Origin: an uncultured Alphaproteobacteria bacterium
GTDB lineage: Bacteria; Pseudomonadota; Alphaproteobacteria; CAKMZR01
Direction of reading: 5' to 3'
DNA: 5,502 nt
NCBI GenBank assembly: GCA_929200455.1
Contig: CAKMZR010000117.1
Span: 1 to 5,502 of the forward strand
Below, piece after piece: positions 1 to 5,502 of the stretch (its first letter is position 1; each line of letters opens with the position of its first letter). Position numbers and translations under genes: made by a program. Under the pieces are notes generated by a model, which did no database searches, was not told the origin of the DNA, and saw nothing but the letters and a program-made list of their open reading frames with translations.

Positions 1-1477
1 CCAAATCTATCGCCTTCACCGTATAGGTGTAACGTCCATCCTTATCAAGCTGCAAATGAAATGCAAATTTCCCATTCAATCCCACCTTCTCCCTAAACAC
101 TTCATTCCCAGACTCATCGTACAATACCAACGTACTCTCAGGCTCCGTATGAAACTCGAGACGATCCTCAGACGTCACCCCGTCCTGCACGCCCGTATCC
201 GACGCCAATCCCACAACCGGAGCCTCAGGAGGATCCAAATCTATCAAAGTCTCAGAATTCGATGACGGCGTATTCCGAACCACAAACACCTTCACCTTCG
301 ACGGCTGCTCTGCCGGCTCAGGCGTAACAGAAACGTCAACCGCTTCTCCAGACAAAGGATCTCCCTCTGTCTCCTCAGACGAGAAACCACGATCCGCTTC
401 ATCCTCAGAATCAGAAGACGGCCTCCTCGAGGCTTCCACATTCTCCTGTGCACGCTCCGCTTCCTCAAGAAGCAAACCCACAAACGAACTTTCCCCTCCC
501 TGCTCTTGCAACTCTTCCGCTATCTTCTTCAAATTCTCTGCTCCCGCCACAGAAAACAACTTTCCATACTGTTTCGCCAAACTTGCCGCATCCGCCTTGT
601 CAGACGATGACACCCCATTCTTACCCACCTGCACAGACGCAAAAGATTCATCCAACAAACGACTCCCATTGCCGCCGTTAAATTGAACCGCTCCAGACAA
701 CAAAATTACACCCATGCTCTGATCCTCGCCGACACCCTTCACCTCCGCAACAAGAGACGTTCCACGAATTCCTATCGTGCCCACAGGAGTCACAAGACCC
801 ACATTGTCGTAGTTCTGCTGTGCAACCTTTCCACTAAGATACAAAAATGTACCCTTCAACAACGAGAACAAACTCTCATTCCCCTCCGCTCCCCCCTCGT
901 CAAACGCGTGCGAATCTATCACCATCCGCGCACCGGAACTCAAAGTTATCGAACTCTCGTCGTTCATCATCAATGACAAACTCGATGTCTCACTAAGAAC
1001 AATTTCCTCGCCAAAAAAGACATCATCTCCCACATCCACAGTACGCTTCTCCCCCAGTATATCCACCACATACGCATCACCATCAAGCGAAGAAACCTCT
1101 CCCACAGGCGTACTCGACACATCTCGCGTCGACTGCGACAACAACACACGAAGTGCAAAAATATCAAAAGAACGTCCCTGAATCTCAACCGACATCAAAG
1201 AAAAATCAGGCGAATAATAGCCCTCGATCACCTCCTGATCACCAGACTCAAGCTCCAAAACCAAATCATCTCCGTTGCGTTTCGATGACATCAAAACCAC
1301 ATCCGCAACAGTCGAAACCGGAGTCCCTGCTACAGGCGCTCCGCCGCCTTCAGAAAAAGCCAAAACTCCATCAGACAACTCCGGAAACCAATCAGAAGAT
1401 TCCAACAATCCCTCTTGAGAGACCACACCCTCTTCTTCCACAAACTCACTCCCTTTGCTTTCATTCTCGGTTTTCAT
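1..1477 (-). CDS. Large type I-secreted adhesin-like protein, N-terminal part (BapA-like prefix, FecR domain, Ig-like domain); 3' end outside window
   Basis: The frame is open for 492 codons from the ATG at 1477 to the left edge with no stop, so the protein is partial. There is no signal peptide: the start is acidic and hydrophilic, as in large repeat proteins exported by type I secretion. Residues about 58-88 (containing DDLVLELESG and an EGYY ending) resemble the BapA-type prefix module. Residues about 147-265 look like a FecR domain: a GDDVFFGEEI strand, an ITLSSGARMVI strand, then the hallmark VTPVGTIGIRGTS near 230-241 and a final GVILLSGAVQF strand. Residues about 330-395 form a Glu/Ser/Pro-rich linker. 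From about 411 (DLDPPEAPVV) to the edge runs a bacterial Ig-like domain ending in YTYTVKAIDL, probably the first of a series. A GGAAGG Shine-Dalgarno site lies 11 nt before the ATG. The likely role is surface attachment or biofilm (inference). The domain calls were made by eye; FecR is the firmest. The FecR domain here is probably structural, not an iron-transport regulator. Confidence 0.8.
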   Translation of the reverse strand, partial: MKTENESKGSEFVEEEGVVSQEGLLESSDWFPELSDGVLAFSEGGGAPVAGTPVSTVADVVLMSSKRNGDDLVLELESGDQEVIEGYYSPDFSLMSVEIQGRSFDIFALRVLLSQSTRDVSSTPVGEVSSLDGDAYVVDILGEKRTVDVGDDVFFGEEIVLSETSSLSLMMNDESSITLSSGARMVIDSHAFDEGGAEGNESLFSLLKGTFLYLSGKVAQQNYDNVGLVTPVGTIGIRGTSLVAEVKGVGEDQSMGVILLSGAVQFNGGNGSRLLDESFASVQVGKNGVSSSDKADAASLAKQYGKLFSVAGAENLKKIAEELQEQGGESSFVGLLLEEAERAQENVEASRRPSSDSEDEADRGFSSEETEGDPLSGEAVDVSVTPEPAEQPSKVKVFVVRNTPSSNSETLIDLDPPEAPVVGLASDTGVQDGVTSEDRLEFHTEPESTLVLYDESGNEVFREKVGLNGKFAFHLQLDKDGRYTYTVKAIDL

Positions 1478-1596
1478 GATAACAACGTCCTTCCAAAATT
1501 AAAAAAAACATAAAAAAAATAGCCAGACTACACGCCGTCCTGCCAAGACTTATGTGCAATTCAATGAACAGATGAAGAATCGTAACCTGCTCTAGC

Positions 1597-1645
1597 CATC
1601 CACACTCTAACCCCCCCGCCACACCTTGAAAGTGATCAGTGTCAC
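1597..1645 (-). promoter_or_regulatory. Candidate activator-dependent promoter of the adhesin gene, with CRP-family-like operator and G7 spacer
   Basis: On the minus strand, GTGA-N6-TCAC (1645-1632) matches the core of the CRP-type operator. It is followed by a poor -35 (CTTTCA, 1632-1627, 3 of 6 consensus bases), a 17-bp spacer containing seven G in a row (1617-1611), and a fair -10 (TAGAGT, 1609-1604, 4 of 6). A start of transcription near 1597 puts the operator centre at -41.5, the class II activator position. The leader to the adhesin ATG would be about 120 nt. The same dyad can form an imperfect hairpin (AAAGGTGA / TCACTTT with one bulged G), so an RNA role is the alternative. No T-run follows it on the minus strand, so it is not a normal terminator for the upstream gene. 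Both hexamers are weak, so this remains a hypothesis. Confidence 0.3.
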
Positions 1646-1692
1646 CTTTTACACACTTTTTTGATCTTTTTCTCCAAACACCTTAATTAAAG

Positions 1693-2118
1693 TCACCTCA
1701 ACACGTCTCGACGACTGTAACCAGGGTTTCCAGCCTTCCCCCTCAAACCATAACGTACCCTCACTACCTCCACCCGACGCTTGCTCACTCCCAATCTGTC
1801 CACAATACTATTCGTCGACAAACCTCCCGTCAACGCCTCCACTATCTCCTCGTCAATAACCTTCCTGCTCCTCCTCAAGCCCGCCATCGGGATGTACATA
1901 TACCCGCGACCAAACGCTTCCAATAAACGATCTCCAACGTCGCGACCAAAATAACGAACCACACTGTTGCTCGATACGTTCGATATGTATATACGTCGAC
2001 CCCCAAATACCGAACACAAACGCTCCGTATAAACCTCCCCCAAATGCTCACATAACTCCTGATATACACGCGAACGCAATCCTCGATCCGAGACCTCTTC
2101 TTCTTCCATGCTCATCAT
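1693..2118 (-). CDS. Mor/C-family transcription activator of a Mu-like prophage
   Basis: The 141-residue product has the length and layout of phage Mu Mor and C, which bind as dimers and activate the middle and late promoters. Residues about 12-75 match the dimerisation region: a helical stretch (RSRVYQELCEHLGEVYTERL), the GGRRIYIS strand at 39-46, and GRGYMYIP at 70-77. After an Arg-rich link (LRRSRK) comes a helix-turn-helix at about 97-121, with STNSIVDRLGVSKRRVEVV as its core, and a basic tail. The frame is open back to an ATG at 2172, but a strong AAAGGAGG site lies between, so the start is placed at 2118 (4-nt spacer) or 2115 (7-nt spacer). It is transcribed away from the terminase operon and shares its upstream region, which would suit control of that operon. 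No terminator is visible after the stop, so transcription could run on toward the adhesin gene. The family call is firm; the exact target promoter is inferred. Confidence 0.85.
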   Translation of the reverse strand: MMSMEEEEVSDRGLRSRVYQELCEHLGEVYTERLCSVFGGRRIYISNVSSNSVVRYFGRDVGDRLLEAFGRGYMYIPMAGLRRSRKVIDEEIVEALTGGLSTNSIVDRLGVSKRRVEVVRVRYGLRGKAGNPGYSRRDVLR

Positions 2119-2130
2119 CTTACCTCCTTT
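2119..2130 (-). promoter_or_regulatory. Ribosome binding site that fixes the start of the Mor-like gene
   Basis: The minus strand reads AAAGGAGG (2130-2123) then TAAG and two consecutive ATG codons (2118 and 2115). This is close to a perfect Shine-Dalgarno sequence. It excludes the in-frame ATG at 2172, which would add 18 residues of non-conserved sequence and bury this site inside the gene. The 7-nt spacing makes the second ATG (2115) an equally good start. Confidence 0.75.
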
Positions 2131-2142
2131 TAAATCAATCGT

Positions 2143-2222
2143 AAAAAATACCCACCGAGATTTATGACACATCTTCTCTCAATATTCTACTTATTTTTTT
2201 ATTTTTTTGATGGGTATTCTTT
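2143..2222. repeat. Widely spaced inverted repeat around T-tracts in the divergent control region
   Basis: The left arm AAAAAATACCCA (2143-2154) and right arm TGGGTATTCTTT (2211-2222) are complementary at 11 of 12 positions, with an uninterrupted 8-bp core (AATACCCA / TGGGTATT). The 56-bp space between them holds a tandem 8-mer, ATTTTTTT twice (2193-2208). One arm lies just upstream of each divergent gene, so a shared operator for regulation of both genes is the simplest reading, with DNA looping or bending across the A/T tract. The Mor-like protein encoded next door is an obvious candidate ligand, but Mu Mor binds a compact dyad, so this is not a direct match. Chance similarity in A/T-rich DNA cannot be excluded. 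Confidence 0.4.
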
Positions 2223-2295
2223 TTTTGTTCTCTTTTTACCATAGTAACCCCAACACCAAAGACCTCATTTTCATCTCAAAATCAAGGATCATCTC
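2223..2295 (+). promoter_or_regulatory. Probable leader and weak promoter region of the late operon
   Basis: A possible -10 (CATAGT, 2240-2245, 4 of 6 consensus bases) has no recognisable -35 at 17 bp upstream (TTCTTT). This is what an activator-dependent phage promoter would look like. If transcription starts near 2252, the right arm of the inverted repeat lies at about -30 to -41. The ribosome site AAGGA (2284-2288) sits 7 nt before the ATG at 2296. On the other strand, TAGAAT (2189-2184) is a good -10 candidate for the Mor-like gene, again without a clear -35. These assignments are inference from weak matches. Confidence 0.25.
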
Positions 2296-2514
2296 ATGGA
2301 CAACCACAATATCAATAGAATGCTCGGACGTATCGAAGGCAGACTCGATGGTATCGATTCCGGTATAGACAAACTCCAATCTCACATCCAACGTATGGAC
2401 GAAAGACTCCGAACCGTCGAAACACGCTCCCTCAAAAATGGCACCATCGCCGGAGCCCTCATGGGCGTCGGAACCGGTATACTCGCAGGAATTATACGAG
2501 CGAAAGTAGGCTGA
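2296..2514 (+). CDS. Small phage membrane protein: coiled coil plus glycine-zipper transmembrane helix
   Basis: I do not recognise a named family. The 72-residue protein has two clear parts. Residues 10-41 form a regular heptad coiled coil: hydrophobic residues at I13, L17, I20, I24, L27, I31, M34, L38 and V41 alternate 4 and 3 apart. Residues about 49-67 form a hydrophobic segment with glycines at 49, 53, 57, 61 and 65, each four apart, which is a long glycine-zipper pattern. Basic residues end the chain (R68, K70). The N-terminus is probably cytoplasmic, with the molecules assembling as oligomers through both parts. It is the first gene of the late operon and ends 5 bp before the small terminase gene. 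Small coiled-coil/membrane proteins at this place in phages are often lysis-related (holin or haemolysin XhlA-like), but a DNA-packaging or membrane-anchoring role is equally possible. The AAGGA site at 2284-2288 supports this start. Confidence 0.75.
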   Translation: MDNHNINRMLGRIEGRLDGIDSGIDKLQSHIQRMDERLRTVETRSLKNGTIAGALMGVGTGILAGIIRAKVG

Positions 2515-2519
2515 CTTTC

Positions 2520-3020
2520 ATGACACCTAATCGAGAAAAAAGAAAAAAAGAAGCCAGAATACTCTTCGTAAAAAAAGGATGGGGCGTCGACGAAATCGCC
2601 GCTCATCTCCGAGTACAACCCTCCACCGTCAACCGGTGGCGGCGCGAAGACAAAAATCAAAAAATCGACTGGAATACACAAAAAGCCGCCGTATCTCTCG
2701 GGGGAAGAGACGAACATCTCGCAGAAGTCCTCAATGACTACCTCAATATCCATCGACAGATCATGGCAGAACTCAGAGAACGACAGGATATAGATACCAT
2801 CGCAAAAGCTCGCGTTCTTGCAAGCCTTGCCGATACCTTCAATCGTACCACAAAAGCCGCCGTCAAAGTCTCGCCTTCTCTCGATCATGTCGCCCTAAGT
2901 CACGAACTCCTAAGCAAACTTTCTCAGTACATCCTCTCTCACCACAAAAATCACGCTCAAGACTTCGCAGAAATACTAGAACTCTTCGGAATCTGGCTCG
3001 CAGAAGAAGACACAGCATGA
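2520..3020 (+). CDS. Phage terminase small subunit, DUF1804-like
   Basis: The small terminase recognises phage DNA and brings the large subunit to it to begin packaging. The 166-residue product opens with a basic helix (REKRKKEARILFVKKG), then a helix-turn-helix at about 21-42 (WGVDEIAAHLRVQPSTVNRW) followed by RREDK. This arrangement is typical of DUF1804-type small subunits of Mu-like phages. Residues about 62-112 form a long helical region (HLAEVLNDYLNIHRQIMAEL onward) that probably makes the oligomer. The C-terminal part, about 122-162, is also helical and may contact the large subunit. The gene follows the membrane-protein gene by 5 bp and overlaps the large subunit by 4 bp (ATGA), which suggests translational coupling. 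Its own Shine-Dalgarno site is weak (AGG about 9 nt upstream), consistent with reinitiation from the upstream gene. The role is supported by position as well as sequence; the exact family needs a profile search. Confidence 0.82.
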   Translation: MTPNREKRKKEARILFVKKGWGVDEIAAHLRVQPSTVNRWRREDKNQKIDWNTQKAAVSLGGRDEHLAEVLNDYLNIHRQIMAELRERQDIDTIAKARVLASLADTFNRTTKAAVKVSPSLDHVALSHELLSKLSQYILSHHKNHAQDFAEILELFGIWLAEEDTA

Positions 3021-4702
3021 AAACAACCTTCTCTCGTCACGACATCTCGCGACTCACACGTCTCAACAAAAATCTCAAGTACAAACTCTTGCTCGAATCA
3101 GAAAACTTTTCCGAAACAGACGCACAAATACGTACACAAAAAGCAAAAAAAGACCTCTCCTTCTTCGCATCCACATACCTACCCCACCACATCAGAAATC
3201 ATAGTCATGTCGGCTTGAGTGCCTTCCACTCTTGGCTCTCCACAGAATGGTGCCTCATCGCAGAACAAAAAGAATCCCACAATATAGCCGTCGCCGCACC
3301 AAGAGGAGAAGCAAAAAGTACTTACCTGCTCGCCTACATCCTCTGGTGCTTCCTCTTCCAAAAAAAACACTTCGTCGTCTATATCATGGACAGCCTACAA
3401 CAAGCAGAACAAATGATCACAACCATTCATGACGAAATCTCTTGCAACCTCAGAATCAAACAAGACTTCCAATCCCTCATTCCCTCATCTCCTTCCCTAT
3501 CAAAAAATACCCTCACCCTTGGTACTCAATTTCGAGTCGTAGCCAAAGGCGCAAAACAGCGACTTCGCGGACTCAAATTCGGAGCCCACAGACCCGACCT
3601 CATCCTCCTTGACGATATCGAAAATGACCAAAATGTCCAAAATCCCAAACAGCGCGACAAACTCCATGCGTGGCTCTCTCGTGCCGTCCATAACCTCGGG
3701 GAAGCGGGAGCCGTCACCACCACCCTCTTGGTCGGAACCGTTCTCCATCACGACTCTCTCCTCGCAAGGTTACTCAAAGACCCACTCTGGACATCCAAGA
3801 AATTCTCCGCCATCTCAAAAATGCCGGAAAGACAAGACCTATGGCAAAAATGGGAACATATCTTCAAAAATAAAGGAAAAGAATCCGCTCTCTCTTTCTA
3901 CCGAAACAACCAATCGCTCATGGACAAGGGGAGTCTCGTTAATTGGCCCGGAAAACGAAGCCTTGTCGACCTCATGGAACTCAAACTCCGTATCGGACAA
4001 CGTGCCTTCGCTTCCGAACAACAAAATCATCCTCAAAATGATGCCGAAAGCTTCAAATCACTCTCCTACTGGGAAGAAATCAATCCCCAATCCCTCATGG
4101 TCGGGGCTGTCGATCCTAGCCTCGGAAAAACAGGCGGCGACCCAAGTGCCATCATCATCGCCGCCGTCAACAGACAACAGGCTTGTCTCGATATTGTCGA
4201 AGCCCTCATCTCCAGAATCCCTCCGGACGAAATCATCAGTAACGTCATACGCCTTCAACAACAGTACGACGTCTCTAGGTGGTATGTCGAAAATGTCCAG
4301 TTCCAAGAATTCCTACGACACGAACTCGTACACCGTGCCGCAAAAGCCGGAATCCCTCTCAGTGCCCAACCCGTCAATCCAAGAGCTCCCAAAAATGTAA
4401 GAATCGACGCCCTGCGTGCTCCCGTCTCTGACGGCAGAATTCGATTCTCTCCCCAACACACAACCCTCATCGAACAACTCTCTGCATGGCCTCTCGGAGA
4501 CCACGATGACGGACCCGATGCTCTCGCTATGCTCTGGAAATTCGGGATGCCCCAAATACAAACCATCCCGGATATCTCTCAAAACCAAAACAACGACCGT
4601 CTCTCCTCTCAACTCCAAAACCTACACGCCCAATCCCAATCCTTCATGCAACGTCCCCTCGATGACGATGCTCCCAACCCCGCGAAAGTACAATCATGGT
4701 AA
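3017..4702 (+). CDS. Phage terminase large subunit (packaging ATPase and nuclease)
   Basis: This is the motor that cuts concatemeric or integrated phage DNA and pumps it into the prohead. The 561 residues give a complete two-domain protein. ATPase domain: Walker A at 94-102 (APRGEAKST, K100), a QRLRGLKFG motif at 181-189 leading into Walker B at 194-200 (DLILLDD), then a coupling motif around TTLLVGT (235-241). Walker B ends in Asp-Asp-Ile-Glu, not Asp-Glu; this form is common in the terminase family defined by a Terminase_6-type C-terminal domain. Nuclease domain (RNase H fold): D366 in AVDPSLGKTGGDPS, E425 in WYVENVQFQ, and the acidic cluster D497/D498/D501 in HDDGPDAL, together enough for metal binding. 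The gene overlaps the small subunit by 4 bp and the portal gene by 7 bp. Both catalytic sites look intact, so it is probably functional. The tail after about 515 is Gln/Asn-rich and likely disordered. Confidence 0.95.
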   Translation: MKTTFSRHDISRLTRLNKNLKYKLLLESENFSETDAQIRTQKAKKDLSFFASTYLPHHIRNHSHVGLSAFHSWLSTEWCLIAEQKESHNIAVAAPRGEAKSTYLLAYILWCFLFQKKHFVVYIMDSLQQAEQMITTIHDEISCNLRIKQDFQSLIPSSPSLSKNTLTLGTQFRVVAKGAKQRLRGLKFGAHRPDLILLDDIENDQNVQNPKQRDKLHAWLSRAVHNLGEAGAVTTTLLVGTVLHHDSLLARLLKDPLWTSKKFSAISKMPERQDLWQKWEHIFKNKGKESALSFYRNNQSLMDKGSLVNWPGKRSLVDLMELKLRIGQRAFASEQQNHPQNDAESFKSLSYWEEINPQSLMVGAVDPSLGKTGGDPSAIIIAAVNRQQACLDIVEALISRIPPDEIISNVIRLQQQYDVSRWYVENVQFQEFLRHELVHRAAKAGIPLSAQPVNPRAPKNVRIDALRAPVSDGRIRFSPQHTTLIEQLSAWPLGDHDDGPDALAMLWKFGMPQIQTIPDISQNQNNDRLSSQLQNLHAQSQSFMQRPLDDDAPNPAKVQSW

Positions 4703-5502
4703 ACTCTCCCCTCTCCTTCCCCCTCAACGAAGTCTTCGCCGCTCCCTCTCCCCAAAAACAACGCTCGCTGCAGTGCGAACACCCCTCCATCGGACTCTCC
4801 CCGCGAAAACTACACCACATCCTCACTTCCGCAGAAACCGGAAACAGTCAAAGCTACTTCGACCTCTGCACCGATATTGAACAAAAATGGCCACGATACG
4901 CCGCCGTTCTCGGGGTAAGAAAAAGACAAATCGCTCAGCTCGCCCTCAAAGTACACCCCCATCCATCCCTCGATAACGCTCAAAAACACTCAGAACTCGT
5001 GGAAACAATTATCGATAGCGGACTCCTACAAGAACATATGCTCGACATTCTCGATGCCGTCAGCAAAGGAATCTCCCTCACAGAAATTATCTGGGAACAA
5101 AATGACCTCTGGCTGCCTCGAGAACTCATAAACCGTCCCCAAAAATGGTTCGAATATGTCCATCCAAACAACAACCCCGATACGCAACCCCTCCTCATGA
5201 TGCGGGACGGAAGCAACTCCTTCTCCCCTCTCCCTCCTTACAAATTTATTGTTCACACCTCCAATCTCACTTCAGGATGTCCACACACCTCCGGACTCGG
5301 GAGACTCGTTTCCTGGTGGTACCTCTTCTATAACCACGCCGTCAAAGACTGGCTCGGCTTCATGGAGGTCTACGGAAAACCCATGCGGATCGGACGCTAC
5401 GCTCCCACCACCAGCGAAGACGAAAAAAAGAGGTTACGACAAGCACTCGCAACCCTCGGATCAGACGGATCCGCTCTCATCCCGGACTCTATCGCCATCG
5501 AA
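4696..5502 (+). CDS. Mu gp29-like portal protein (DUF935), N-terminal part; 3' end outside window
   Basis: The portal is the ring at one head vertex through which DNA is packaged and ejected; the large terminase docks on it. The ATG at 4696 overlaps the end of the terminase gene by 7 bp, and a stop in the same frame at 4663-4665 leaves it as the only ATG available there. The frame stays open for 269 codons to the right edge, about half of the usual DUF935 length. Recognisable family features are IEQKWPRYAAVLGVRKRQI (about 61-79), KGISLTEIIWE (124-134), PQKWFEYV (148-155), GLGRLVSWWYLFYNHAVKDW (about 200-219) and GFMEVYGKPMRIGRY (221-235), then a segment ending SALIPDSIAIE. The order terminase - DUF935 portal is the standard Mu-like arrangement; a MuF-type head protein gene is expected next. 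No strong Shine-Dalgarno site is visible, which points to coupling with terminase translation. Confidence 0.93.
   Translation, partial: MVNSPLSFPLNEVFAAPSPQKQRSLQCEHPSIGLSPRKLHHILTSAETGNSQSYFDLCTDIEQKWPRYAAVLGVRKRQIAQLALKVHPHPSLDNAQKHSELVETIIDSGLLQEHMLDILDAVSKGISLTEIIWEQNDLWLPRELINRPQKWFEYVHPNNNPDTQPLLMMRDGSNSFSPLPPYKFIVHTSNLTSGCPHTSGLGRLVSWWYLFYNHAVKDWLGFMEVYGKPMRIGRYAPTTSEDEKKRLRQALATLGSDGSALIPDSIAIE

Noticed and set aside
1153..1479. A plus-strand 108-codon open frame, with several others between 56 and 976.
   Set aside because: They lie opposite the continuous 492-codon adhesin frame, which has recognisable domains. Their products are low-complexity (Pro/Gln/His/Arg) and unlike known proteins.
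1497..1522. Two A8 runs (T8 on the minus strand) upstream of the adhesin start, considered as a terminator.
   Set aside because: No stable hairpin precedes them on the minus strand. They are more likely leader or A/T-rich spacer sequence.
1540..1600. A possible tRNA or attachment-site remnant in the gap before the adhesin gene.
   Set aside because: No cloverleaf or convincing T-loop could be built, and the other prophage end is not in the window for comparison.
2119..2172. An 18-residue N-terminal extension of the Mor-like protein from an ATG at 2172.
   Set aside because: A near-perfect ribosome site lies just before 2118, and the extension has no family-like sequence.
2271..2296. An 8-bp direct repeat, TCATCTCA, at 2271-2278 and 2289-2296 on either side of the ribosome site.
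   Set aside because: Short, of simple composition, and plausible by chance in this C/T-rich region; no known function fits.
2382..2888. A 168-codon open frame on the minus strand opposite the small terminase.
   Set aside because: It has no domain and no ribosome site that stands out, and it lies opposite a well-supported gene. It is explained by the same base skew.
3609..4400. A 263-codon open frame inside the large terminase gene in another frame.
   Set aside because: The C/A-rich, T/G-poor plus strand makes stops rare in all plus frames. The product is Ser/Pro/Asn-rich with no motifs, while the terminase frame carries every expected catalytic motif.

Overview
The window joins two things: the 5' part of a large surface-protein gene (left quarter, minus strand) and the start of a Mu-like prophage packaging and head operon (right 60%, plus strand). 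A Mor/C-family activator gene on the minus strand lies between them. A Gram-negative, probably proteobacterial, host is likely. Two facts support this: the left protein looks like a type I-secreted adhesin (no signal peptide, BapA-like start, FecR domain, Ig-like domain), and the right side has the proteobacterial Mu-like order small terminase - large terminase - DUF935 portal. I cannot name the species. G+C is roughly 50%. All genes read with the standard code and have ordinary Shine-Dalgarno sites.

Layout. 1-1477 (minus): N-terminal 492 residues of the adhesin; its C-terminus lies outside the window. 1478-1692: intergenic, with a candidate activator-dependent promoter for the adhesin that has a G7 tract in its spacer. 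1693-2118 (minus): Mor/C-like transcription activator. 2119-2295: divergent control region with T-tracts between the arms of a widely spaced inverted repeat. 2296-2514 (plus): 72-residue coiled-coil and glycine-zipper membrane protein. 2520-3020: DUF1804-type small terminase. 3017-4702: large terminase. 4696-5502: first 269 residues of the Mu gp29-like portal protein, running off the right edge. The four plus-strand genes are 5 bp apart or overlap, so they form one operon.

How the genes work together (inference from family knowledge). The Mor-like protein probably switches on the late operon whose promoter region it shares. The small and large terminase subunits then package phage DNA through the portal into the head. 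The 72-residue protein may act in lysis or at the membrane. The usual Mu early genes (repressor, transposase A, targeting ATPase B) are not next to the activator. Instead the sequence passes into what looks like a host adhesin gene, so the prophage edge may lie between about 1478 and 1692, or the element may be rearranged or defective.

Two large-scale features stand out. First, the plus strand is C-rich and G-poor throughout, whichever strand is coding. Plus-strand genes therefore favour C-ending codons and minus-strand genes favour G- and T-ending codons, as expected from strand-specific mutation. Second, the control regions hold most of the unexplained structure. I see no CRISPR array, RNA gene, transposase or recognised defence system here.
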